DNA from: Inia geoffrensis
Lineage: Eukaryota; Chordata; Mammalia; Artiodactyla; Iniidae
NCBI GenBank assembly: GCA_036417435.1
Contig: CM070919.1
Coordinates: 36,076,318 to 36,140,317 of the forward strand
Direction of reading: 5' to 3'
Length of the DNA stretch: 64,000 nt
Numbering within the stretch: position 1 is the first letter of the stretch; each line of letters opens with the position of its first letter. The notes under the pieces were generated by a model. It was not told the origin of the DNA and searched no databases. It saw nothing but the letters and a program-made list of their open reading frames with translations. Positions 33,640 through 43,689 of the stretch are shown piece by piece. A program made the translations under genes and the position numbers.

Positions 33640-35460
33640 ACACCTAAGAGATCAGAGAATCAGGTCAGACAGCCCTCCTTCTGCTCAGAAACCTTGAAAG
33701 GCCTCCTAACTCCCTGCATACCAGACACTTGGACTCCAGATAAAGAAGGAGTTTCTACCCCTTCTTTATGGCAAAGACAGCCAGTTACACAGACCATTAT
33801 AACGCAAGGCATTATAATAATACAGCCTGAGAGTTAAGGTCATTGGCTTCAAACTGGGATGTCAGAGAAGCATTCGCAGAGCGTAAACTTGAGGTGAGTG
33901 TTGAATAAGAGTTTGTTAAGGCAAGAAGGAAGCTAGGAATGTTTCCATGTGGAAGCTTCAGACTGTGTGGAGATACAGCGGCATGACATGACCCAGTATA
34001 TCGTGGACCGAAGAGCATTCTGCATGAATGCGTCACAGAGTGCACACTCCACCTGTGGGCAGGGAAAGTATCCTGCTGTTAGTTAGGCTCCTAGCCATTC
34101 GCCCCGTGACTCCAGGTGCTTTATACACAAGCAGGACATCCTGTTTGTCCTTGCACAGTTCTGAAGTCTCAGATAAAGCCTTACAGACACATGGTATTGA
34201 ATTGAAGATTAGAATACACATATACAGAATAAAAATGTCGAATGAGGAAAGTACTTTCCAGCAGTGAAAGATGAGTCAGTCATACAGAAATCTAAGATCC
34301 AAAGATGGAGAGGAATCCAGATTAATAAAGTAAGGTTGGCATTCAATCAATCACTTCCTGAGAGATGGTACTTATTTCTCTTAATTCCAATCATTGGGGA
34401 AGGTACTCTCTGAAAGGTCAACTGTGATCACAGACTCAGAATATACTCTCACAATCAGCTCCCGTTCTGTGACTTGAGGGTACCTTTCCACTATTTCTAT
34501 TCGGCACCTCCTGAAACTGCTCTGGCTTCCTTTGAGACAGTGCCCGCAACCCTTGCTTCTGTTGAAATGGTTTGCTGTCTGCTTCCTCCAAGGACGTGAA
34601 CCTCAGACGTTTCCCTTTCATTCCAGCTTGTGCCCTAACTTCCCCTTGATGGTGAACCCAGAACCCTCAGGACCCACTTTCAAGGTCTGCTACTGACATT
34701 TCAACTGGGCAAAGCATTGGTTCCTTTCTCCTGAGAGGAAAAAAAAAAAAAAAAAAAACTGTAGAAATATAAATTCAGGAAGAGCGCTCTATTCAAATAA
34801 TCTTGATGTATTAACATATAGGGCTGTTCTACCTTCAAAATATGTTCTCATGTTATCCAGTGCCTGACATGTTGATTGGCACTAATAAATCTACCCTGAA
34901 CATTGGTGGTTCTGAGTTGTCTCAGGAAAGGCTCAAGGCATCTCCAAATGTGAACAATTGTATTTGGTCTAATACCCACTCAGCTACCGCCTGGATCCTG
35001 CCTAATCATGTCTGTAGATTGCAGAGTCAAAAGTGTGCGTACATCTTCTCTCTGTCCATTCCCGTCGTTCAGGGCTTAAATAGTGAATACCCCTGATGAT
35101 TCTTCTTAACCATTTATCTTCTTTGGACAGTTCTTGTATTTCAGGGCTTTGTAAATGCGGTTTGATAGCTACAGAAGCCTAAAACTCACATTCAAACTTT
35201 TTAAGAATTATTTAGAAGCCAAAAGAACACTAATGTTTGAGGCAGTGTCAAATCGTAGACATTTCCTCTTATTCAGGAGGAGCTGATTTCAGCAAGAAGG
35301 ATGGATAATGCTATCAATGTCTGATTAGCCATACACAGCTGGAAGACATTTCTGGCCACCCAGTTGTCTTGTCTTCTTTCTATGAAGATATTCCTTTGGG
35401 GCACTTTTCAACTGTCAAGTCCATCTAGGATCTCTCTCTGTCTGTCTCTTTCAGTCTTTC
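33640..35460. other. No gene recognised
   Basis: Mostly unique DNA. 33785-34030 faintly resembles the old repeat at 40.75 kb. An A20 run lies at 34739-34758 without a recognisable retrotransposon body in front of it. Confidence 0.45.
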
Positions 35461-35470
35461 TATTTCTCTT

Positions 35471-35592
35471 TATATAGATATAGATATAGGTATAGGTATA
35501 AGTATAGATGTAGATGTAGCTATAGATATATGCTGATATACAATATAAATATATTGCAATATATATGTATGTGTATACATATATGTGTATGT

Positions 35593-35624
<32 letters not shown>

Positions 35625-35626
35625 AT
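35471..35626. repeat. Compound microsatellite (TATAGA)n-(TG)n
   Basis: Irregular TATAGA/TATAGG hexamers (35471-35530) pass through TATA-rich sequence into about 13 TG units ending near 35624. Confidence 0.95.
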
Positions 35627-35817
35627 ACTTTCCATTACTTCTATTATTTCTACTGGGAAGCAATAGCACAGACTTTGCTCATCAAATCAAGCAGCAGCCT
35701 CGGATGAGCTGTTGATCCAGCCTCACGTTCCAGTCGGTCGGCACCTGCTTGTAGAGCAGTAGCTGTACAGGCAGGCGAAGCCCACCAGGAAGGGGTAGGC
35801 ACTGGACAGCATCCTTC

Positions 35818-36520
35818 TGTTACCCCAAGTGGGATCCAGCCGCTCGCCCCTCGAAAGCCAATACTCAAGAGGCAAGGTCGATGGAGAGGAAAGGTTGCTT
35901 TATTTTGGAGGCCAGCAGTGGGGGACTGGGGGTGGACTCACGGCCGGAGGCCCGCTCCCCACTGACAGTCAGTGGGCAAGCCCTTTTAAAGGGGAGTTTC
36001 AGGGGGGTATAGGCGGAGGGAGGGGCTACCTACAGAAACAGCCCAGTCAGCTCCGACCGTCATCTTGAAGATGGTCATGCAGTGGTCTGACCAGTGTCAT
36101 CTTGATTGTTTTAAGTACAGTTAGTCTTCAGTTCCAGGGTTGATTTGTTCCCATTTCCTTGAGGCCAGTTCTCGGAATTGGGGCAGCTCATGTCACGGCT
36201 ACAGCCTGGTCATCACGTAGTTAACTCCTTCCACCTGGTGGGGGTTTCAGTATCTACAAGACAGCTCACGGGACACGGCTCAGAATATGATCTGCAGCCC
36301 TTGAGGAAGAACTGAAAGTCCTTGACTTTGCTTTATGACTAAACTATTATTATTTTGTCCTATTTGACTGTCTTCCTTTACTTCTGAATTTTCTCACTTC
36401 TCTGATTAAACTTACGCTTTGGCAAAAGATTTTCTACAGATGAAAGGTGGGCAGAGGACATGGCGGCGGGGGAGGCAGGGGCCATAGGGTCCTGGTCCGT
36501 TTCACCTCCACCCAATCAAT
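35818..36520 (-). mobile_element. Solo LTR of a class I ERV-like element
   Basis: On the plus strand the left end starts TGTTACCCCAAGTGGGATCC at 35818, the complement of a U5 end in ...CA. Reading the minus strand, a TTTAAAAGGG box (about 35990-35981) lies upstream of an AATAAA signal (35904-35899), followed by about 80 bp to the end. The order U3, TATA-like box, polyA signal, U5 fits a gammaretrovirus-like LTR. A perfect 13-bp palindrome (ACTGACAGTCAGT, 35961-35973) lies next to the TATA-like box. No gag, pol or env sequence flanks it, so it is a solo LTR. The right boundary is uncertain (between about 36300 and 36550) and I found no convincing target duplication. Confidence 0.6.
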
Positions 36521-36789
36521 TTTGCTTGACCTAGAAAACTGCAGGAAGTCTATAAACCAACTAAATTTCACCTTATTGATAATAAAGCGATAAATGATTC
36601 AAAACAATATTTAAAGAAATGTACACCCTACTGTAGGCACAATCAAGCCTTCTGCAAAGTAAACTTAAAATTTATCAAAATTGCTGCTTAGTCGTTTTCT
36701 TAAGGGACTGTATAGTGAGGTGAGGACTCTTTCTGAAGGGAATCCATTCTTTGGGTTGCACATGTGGTTCCAGATAGGGCTCTGAAGTG

Positions 36790-36871
36790 GGCCAGGAACT
36801 TTTTGTCGGGTGTTTCGCTGTGTCATCTCATTTCACTGTCTCGCCTCTTCACAACAGCCGTTTAAGGGAGA
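36790..36871 (-). mobile_element. MIR SINE, first half (interrupted)
   Basis: TGTGTCATCTCATTTCACTG and TCTTCACAACAGCCGTTTAA match the complement of the MIR 3' half. The copy breaks off where the MaLR LTR starts and appears to resume at 37272. Confidence 0.65.
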
Positions 36872-37269
36872 TGTTACGGACTGAATTGTGTTCTCCAACC
36901 TTCATACGTTGAAGCCATAACCCCCAATGCGACTGTATTTGGAAATAGGACCTTTAGGTAGGTAATTAAGTTTAAATGAGCTCATAAGGGTGGGGCCCTC
37001 ATCCCATAATACTGGTGACCTTATAGGAAGATGAAGAGGTACCAGAGATGTTTCTCTCTCCGCACGTGCACAGAGGAAAGGCCACATGAAGGACATATTG
37101 AGAAGGTGGCCATCTCCAAGCCAGATAGGAAGGCCTCACCAGAAACCAACCCTGATGGCACCTTGACCTTGCCCTTCCAGCCTCCAGAACCATGAGAAAG
37201 TAGACTTCAGTTGTTTAAGCCCTCCCAGTCTGTGGCATTTTGTTTGGGCAGCGCAAGCAGACAAATACA
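36872..37269 (+). mobile_element. MaLR LTR (MLT1/MST type)
   Basis: A complete ERVL-MaLR LTR of about 400 bp. It starts TGTTACGGACTGAATTGTGT, continues with GACTGTATTTGGAAATAGGA, AAGGGTGGGGCCCTCATCCC, AGGCCTCACCAGAAACCAAC and CCAGCCTCCAGAACCATGAG, and ends GTCTGTGGCATTTTG ... CAGACAAATACA. This is the consensus order of MLT1/MST LTRs. No internal sequence is attached, so it is a solo LTR. Confidence 0.92.
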
Positions 37270-37271
37270 AC

Positions 37272-37370
37272 AGGCATCAGCCTCTTTAGTAAACGAGGAA
37301 ACCTAAAGGCAGAGGAATTGAGTAAATAACATGAGGTTGAAGAACTCGAATGGGGACGTTGGTCTGTCTG
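37272..37370 (-). mobile_element. MIR SINE, second half
   Basis: TTTAGTAAACGAGGAAACCT, AAGGCAGAGGAATTGAG and TAACATGAGGTTGAAGAACT follow the complement of the MIR core, continuing the fragment at 36790-36871 on the other side of the MaLR LTR. Confidence 0.6.
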
Positions 37371-37379
37371 AAGCCAAAG

Positions 37380-38510
37380 CCCACATCTTCCCCTTCAGCG
37401 CACAGGCTTTCTGTAGAAACACTCAGTCGTGCCCCGTCTCGGTCCTCACCCCGGGGGGACCAGGGGCTCTCAGCAGCTCCTTGGTCCATGCGGTTTGGCT
37501 CAAGCAACATGAAAACCTAGATTCCCAATGGGCAGGAACTGCTCCACCATCCATCTCTGAACTCACAGAGCTGGCACAGAATTGCCTTAGGATCATCTCT
37601 TTTAACCCCTTCCCTTTGCAGACAAGGCAGGGGAAAGTTAAGGTCATGGAATTAGGTTTGTGGCTGGCCTTTTCCAGCTAGGATTAGACCTTGCCTTACA
37701 TTTTTGGTATGCAATAGTGCAGACCTGCTATCCTATGCATTTCTTATGAAATACTAAAAAAAACTAGTTATTAAGTCTTCTGGCAGGGCCCCAGCTGTTA
37801 TAGCCTGCTTTTGACACAGATTTCTGGACTAACCTGTTTTTCAAGGACCAAATCATTTTTCTCAAAACATAATACACATGTAACCAGATCAAAAGCAGGC
37901 TTTAGACATGGACGTATATCTCTAACGCTTGCTCAGCAGAATCCAGGATGGGGTCTGCTCCCTACATACGGAGCAGTGCACCAACGGTGTGTTCAGATTC
38001 CCAGGGAGGGGTAACAGGGAAGCACCCCAACTCAGCAGGAGTGCAGGCAGATTAACTGCCATTTATAGCATTTCCCTCCCTTGGAATCACATATCCGTCA
38101 GGAGTTATATTGAAATGCATTGTAGCCTATTTTTAACAGCCAGGCAACACTAGAAAAACGTCGTATGAAGGCTTCTGAAGGACCCTCTTGGGACTGTAAC
38201 TCAAGCTACCCTCTTCAAAAAACTTCTTGGGAGGAACAGTTTTTGTTTGAGGAAGAATTAAAAATAAAACTCTACTGAAAAGCACCAACAAAAGCTGTTG
38301 TGGTTCTTTAAACAAAAGAAGGAATAGAAGGAATAGATGGAAACTACAATATTAGCAAAGGGGGCTAGGGGGTCAGAATGTTTGGTGTGCAGGTAAGATG
38401 TGGGCTCTAAGAAATTAGTGAGGGAGAAAAGAGAAAGGTATGGAACTAAATCAGAGGTCCTAACCCCAAGGCAGATGTTCACGTACGAGATCTATCATAC
38501 TCTAATTAAG
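37380..38510. other. No gene recognised
   Basis: Unique DNA; 37570-37660 has a faint old-SINE look but is not assignable. Open frames up to 116 codons show no signature. Confidence 0.45.
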
Positions 38511-38515
38511 AGTCT

Positions 38516-38645
38516 AACACACACACGCACACGCACACACACACGCACACACGCACGCACACGCGCACGCGCACGCACACGCACACACGCGCGCGCGCAC
38601 GCACACGCACACACACACGCACACACGCGCGCACACACACACACG
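38516..38645. repeat. Alternating (CA)n/(CG)n tract
   Basis: About 128 bases of uninterrupted purine-pyrimidine alternation made of CACA and CGCA/CGCG units. It is the longest simple repeat in the window and unusually rich in CpG for a mammalian microsatellite. Confidence 0.97.
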
Positions 38646-38659
38646 ATCCCCAGCGTTCA

Positions 38660-39645
38660 AAAATGAAACAGGTGGATCTTCAGAAAGCTTCAGAAAGAAC
38701 AGTCAGTAGATATGAGTTCAGGGCAGGAAAAGAAAGGTGAATGTATTAGCTCCACCCCAATTAAAGATTTTTTCAAACTTTATGTCCAGATGTTGGCAAC
38801 ATAGACCACAAATCGCAATGCCCACAGGGGTTATGTTGCACGATTAAATTCAGCCTGCTCCAGCCGAGACCACAACACACAGCTCAGCCCCAGTCCATTG
38901 CTGGCAAGCAAGAATGCAGGCCCAGTGTTGCCAGATAATCTGATTGATAAAAAACCATAGAAATCTAGATTCTTACACAAAATATCCTTTCATAAACGCG
39001 GACAACTAATTTTTTGAAGTGTTCAAGTACCATGTAGACAAAGAAAGACTGCTCTGTGGGCTACAATTGCTCTCAGCGCTCCGGTTTTTCCCACCCTCTT
39101 TAGTAGACTGCTTTAGTGGTCCCACAGAGCTCTTCTCCATTTCAAGTCATCAGACTCGGAGTCTACAGATCTGTTCCCTTTTTCGTCATCCGTGTCCTGG
39201 GCCAGAGCCTTCCAAGTCTGCCCGTTGCCTTCGTGGTGAATGTTGAATGTTTGCGCTAATGCTCAGGACGCTCCGTCTCGTTTCCTTGACCTCATTCAAT
39301 GAAGTTTTCACCCTGTGCTTCCCAGTGGGAATATCTTTGGTTCCACCCGGAAGTACTATGTATTTCCCCCCAAAGAAGAGTTGTTCATTCCTGCATTCTC
39401 ACCTTAGTTCTTCGTGTATCCTCTTTTGCTTTCTTCTATTTCTTTATCATCAATTTCCTACTGATCATCTGATCCTTCAAGACATCACTCACATGCCCTT
39501 TCTTCTGGGCTCCCTTTCCTGACTAGTTAAGCCCTTCCCCTTTCTCACCTCGTCCATGAAGCTTCCAGTGTGTCTGTTCTAAGCCCATATGTCATGCAAT
39601 TTTGGTGTTTTATGCCTGTCTCCTCCACTCAAGCCTGAGAGTTTC
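38660..39645. other. No gene recognised
   Basis: Unique sequence. The pyrimidine-rich part 39330-39640 has the texture of an old LINE remnant but cannot be assigned. Confidence 0.4.
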
Positions 39646-39650
39646 ACTCA

Positions 39651-39870
39651 GCAATTAGCAAACCTTTTCTGTAAAGGGCCGAATAGTAAATATTTTCCAT
39701 ACGATCTCTGTTGGAACTACTCAGTTCTGCCATTGTAGTAAAGAAAAAAGAAAAAAAAAAACAGCTATAAACAAGATGTAGATAAATGGGGGTGACTGTG
39801 TTCCCACAAAGCTTTATTTTCAAAACCACATGGCCAGCTTTGGGCTGAGGGCGGTAGCTTGCCGACCCTT
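39651..39870 (+). mobile_element. hAT-type MITE (Charlie group)
   Basis: GCAATTAGCAAACCTTTTCT, GTAAAGGGCCGAATAGTAAA, TTGGAACTACTCAGTTCTGC, CACAAAGCTTTATTTTCAAA and TAGCTTGCCGACCCTT follow a well-known mammalian hAT consensus. It is the inverse orientation of the copy at 58.3 kb. A short A-rich insert interrupts the middle (39745-39762). Confidence 0.85.
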
Positions 39871-39879
39871 AATCTCCAT

Positions 39880-40550
39880 GGGCAAGGATTGTGTCTTATT
39901 CTTGTTAGTATATAATAGATAGTTAACAAATATATGTCAGAGAACGAATTCTTCAAAACTCAATTCCAGTTTACGTCTTTCATAATCTTTCCTTGACACT
40001 CAAGGACACAGCAGTATTTTTTGCTTCTGAACCTCTGTAAGTGCCTGTGATCCAGACACCTCATGGGACTGTCACAATCACTGTGTTAACAATCACTTAA
40101 TGCCACTATGATGAGTTAGGGTTGATCTATGTAATTTCTAGGCTTCTTTGTTCTCAAATTCGGAGTAATCTGTCATCTTGTACTGCCACCTGCTTGTACA
40201 TTTTGGGCTTTTCTTTCCCTCTGATAAAGTATAAGCTTCTAGAGAATAAGACCATGCATAATTTTTCTTTCGAATTTGCTAAAATGCCTACTATGATGTT
40301 ACTGGCATCATACACCTATTCCAAGCCTATTTTTAGATCAGCATATGGTTGGTGTGTGACGCAGACTCAAAACAATAAGCAGAGGGGAAGGCTTCTTTGC
40401 TCCCAGTGACGACAAAGTCTAGCAAACCAGTGATTGTATGATCCAAAATGATCGAAGGAGATTCATGGCTTTCTAAACAAATCCTGGGGAAGAGTGGGGG
40501 GAAAAGGCAGGGGTGTCTTCCCGGAGGAAGTGAGGCTTGAGTCAAGAGTC
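39880..40550. other. No gene recognised
   Basis: Unique AT-rich DNA. Confidence 0.5.
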
Positions 40551-40559
40551 ACTAACTCA

Positions 40560-40738
40560 AACTATTATGTATAAAATAAGCTGTAAGGATCTTGTACAAT
40601 ACCGGGACTAGAGTCAATATCTTATAATAACTACAGATGGAGTATAATGTTTAAAATTGCGAATCACTATATTGTACACCTGTAACTTATATAATATGGT
40701 ACATCAACTATACTTCATTTTTTTTAATGGTTAAAAAG
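40560..40738 (+). mobile_element. L1 3' UTR fragment
   Basis: TAAAATAAGCTGTAAGGATC, GAATCACTATATTGTACACC and GTACATCAACTATACTTCAT match the 3' terminus of artiodactyl L1; the AATAAA-type end is degenerate. Confidence 0.88.
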
Positions 40739-40744
40739 AAAAAA

Positions 40745-41405
40745 AGATTCACCTATTCAGCCAGTATTTATTCAGTGCCTATTATGTGTCAGACACGATT
40801 CTGAGCACTTGGAATAGAGTCGTGCTCTAAACAGACAGGAGTTCCTGCCTTCATAGAACTTGTTTTCTAGTGGGATCTGAAGAGTGAATAGAAATTACAT
40901 AGAACGGAAAGAGGATTTGAAAAAATATTCAGGAAAGAGGGAAAGCATAAACAGAGATCCTGGGCGGAGGGAACGTGGCACAACTTAGGAATGGCAGGGG
41001 CAGGAAAGGTCCAGCTCGGAGGTAAACAGAGGCCGGTTGAGAGAAGGTGGTACGATCGTATAATATTTTTCTCTGAAACAGAGCGCTCTTGACAGTGAAA
41101 GAGGCATTATTAATCATGACAACAAGCAGAAACTGGTACTGCTCCAGAAAACTGGGATGTATGGATAGCCTACTCATAGGTCACGTAAACTTTTTAACAT
41201 GACTACATTTTTCAGAAAGATCACTTGGATCACTGCAGATAACTGATCTGGGGAGACGCTGTGTCAAGGTGAGGAGACCAGTGGCTATGCTATTGCAGAA
41301 ATCCAAGTAATAGATGAGTGTGTCTTAAGCTAGTTGGTGAGTAGCAGTGGAAATGGAGAGAGAGAAATAGACTCCGTAGGTATTGAGGAGGCAGCTTTAA
41401 CAGGA
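40745..41405 (-). repeat. Old mammalian repeat, L2-like, long copy
   Basis: CAGCCAGTATTTATTCAGTG, CCTATTATGTGTCAGACACG, TCCTGCCTTCATAGAACTTG, then about 400 bp later CAGAAATCCAAGTAATAGAT and GCAGTGGAAATGGAGAGAGA. The same left-end layout occurs at 20.79, 27.99 and 17.8 kb. Exact family not asserted. Confidence 0.5.
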
Positions 41406-41409
41406 CTTG

Positions 41410-42845
41410 GTTGATATTTTTTGTTCTAGAAATGAATGGAAGAAAGGGGGATTGGGGAGGAATGGGAAGGGAGTGCGGGAGGAGGGTAGAGTTTAAAAAG
41501 AGGTTCAGACGCCAAGACCGACTCTTGGCACCAGCAGCTAAGTCCCCGGGGAGTGTTTTGAACTCTGGCCCTGATGACTCTCAAGACTGCCCTGAGCATT
41601 ACAACTTCCCTTAGTGATTATCAGTGAGAGTATAACTGCGGCTTTGATCCTGGAGAAAGGATGGCAGAGCTAAGTGTTCCCCACTGGAAATTAAGTGCCA
41701 GTTCGGGGTTTCATCAGAATTGCAGACAGAGTTCATGCAGTTTTAGGAAAGCTGGTGGCGTTGGCAGCTTTCATGGCTCAAGACGAAGAAGGAAGACCAA
41801 GGAGGTGGAGGGTGGTTTAAATATTGACGGTTCAGTATTGGGCGCCAGCACACCTGAGTCCAGGGTAAAACGTAATAGGAAGTGACAACCAGACTAACAA
41901 ATAAGAGAACAAGAGCCATGATTTGTGGACGTTGATGTTTCAGAGACAACCCAAGCTATATTTGGAAGCCGAGTTTAATACATAATTCAAAAACCACCTT
42001 AACTCGATGCAGTTTTAAATGAGATGTTGAAAGGGTCGTCCAGTTCCAGCTCAGAGTGACTCTTCATCAGTCATTTCTCTGGCCAGCATGGGCGGCTCAG
42101 GTAGGAGAATTTTGTTTAGTTCTCTGAAAGCTATCAGTCAGTCTGATTGCATCTGACCGGGGAGGGCTCGGTAAAGATGACACTTCACCCCGTACCCTCA
42201 GGCAAGTCAGCAAGGAAAGCAAAAGAAACTTGGGTGCCCAGGGCTCTCCGCTAAAGGTCAAGAATCCTTTTTCCCTTGCTTCCGAGGCTCCACACTAACC
42301 TCATTGGTAGCCAGTTATTTTACCCCTTTACTTGGGGGTACCCATTTACAAAACTGTTCTATGTAAAATATTCACTTGTCTTGACCACGAAGAGAAAAAA
42401 AAGACAGCTTGAAGAGTGAGTCTCCAAATGTGTGCACGAGCTGCCCTTGTTCTTGACATTATACATAATCCTGATCACCTCTCCCGTCTGCATAGCCCCC
42501 ATTTTAAAACCCTCTAGAAATAAAGCTGTGGCAGTAGTTCCACCTGAGTCCAGTTGTGAAATTGAGATTGAGACTCAATGCTGTGAAATGTTGTACCTTG
42601 ATTTCTCTCAAAATCAGAATAGTCAAGTATGCAGCCATTCAAAGAGATGTTATAGAAGTGTATTTCAGGACGCTGGAAGATGTTCATGAGAAATTGTTAG
42701 ATCAAATATCCGATCATAAAAGAACATGCTCAGTAGAACTGAATTCTTATTCTTCAAACAGGTATAAAAAAACACCTTGAAGAATATAAAGTAAAATCCT
42801 AAAAGTCGTCATCACTATGTAGTGAAATTAATAACTTTTTTTCAC
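41410..42845. other. No gene recognised
   Basis: Unique DNA with purine-rich 41430-41510. No supportable gene. Confidence 0.5.
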
Positions 42846-42850
42846 TGTTA

Positions 42851-43048
42851 TTCTTTTTTTATCGACATACAGGTAGCTTACCATGTTGTGTTAGTTTCAA
42901 GTGTACAGCAAAATGATTCAGTTATACATACATGTATATACATATATATATTCTTTTTCAGATTCTTTTCCATTACAGGTTATCACAAGATACTGAGTAT
43001 AGTTCCCTGTGCTCCACAGTAGGTTTTTGTTGTTTACCTATTTTATAT
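42851..43048 (-). mobile_element. L1 3' end (3' part of an inverted copy)
   Basis: The plus strand begins with a T run and reads as the complement of the L1 3' terminus: CATGTTGTGTTAGTTTCAAG, TTTTCCATTACAGGTTATCA, TAGTTCCCTGTGCTCCACAG. It abuts head-on the plus-sense L1 segment at 43051. Confidence 0.9.
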
Positions 43049-43050
43049 TA

Positions 43051-43272
43051 AGTGAAGTAAGACAGAGAAAGACAAATATATGATATCACTTATACGTGGA
43101 ATCTTAAAAAATGATGCAAATGAATTTATTTACAAAGCAGAAATAGACTCACAGACATAGAAAACAGACTTATGGTTCCAGAGGGGATCGCGGGGCAGGG
43201 GGGTCTGGGCAGGGGGAGATAAATTAGGAGTTTGGGATTAACATATACGTACTACTATATATAAATTAGTCA
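43051..43272 (+). mobile_element. L1 3' UTR, inverted 5' part
   Basis: AGTGAAGTAAGACAGAGAAA, ATATCACTTATACGTGGAAT, ATAGACTCACAGACATAGAA and TTTGGGATTAACATATACGT are L1 3' UTR bases immediately upstream, in the element, of those at 42851-43048 but in the opposite orientation. The two halves make one insertion with a 5' inversion (twin priming). Confidence 0.88.
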
Positions 43273-43448
43273 CAAGTTTTATTTTCTTCTTTTGGATTAC
43301 CTGTATCATCTAAATTTCTTACAATCGTGCACTACTTATATTACAAGAAAACGTATATCTTAAGATGTAGCATTCAATACTCATCAGTATGCATGGAAGT
43401 CTCACTGTAATGCCATCCAGTAGGTGAAACAGGGCTATAACAAGGCCA

Positions 43449-43675
43449 ATTTAGTGTAGTGGCTGAGAACATTGACTCCAAAATTGGGCAGCCTTGCTTT
43501 GCCACCTTTGGCAAAGATGAATTAATCCCACTGTGCCTCAGGGTCCTATTTATAAAACGGGGGTCCTGATAGTTGCTAATTCTAGAGTCGTACAAATAGA
43601 TGAAAAACATATTTACAAATTGCTTAGCATATAGTAAGCTTCCAATATACATTAGTTAATTTTACTATCACTGTA
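43449..43675 (+). mobile_element. MIR SINE (near full length)
   Basis: TTAGTGTAGTGGCTGAGAAC (tRNA-derived head), the core CACTGTGCCTCAGGGTCC, then TTGCTTAGCATATAGTAAGC at the 3' side. Confidence 0.85.
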
Positions 43676-43689
43676 TTTATCCTTATATT

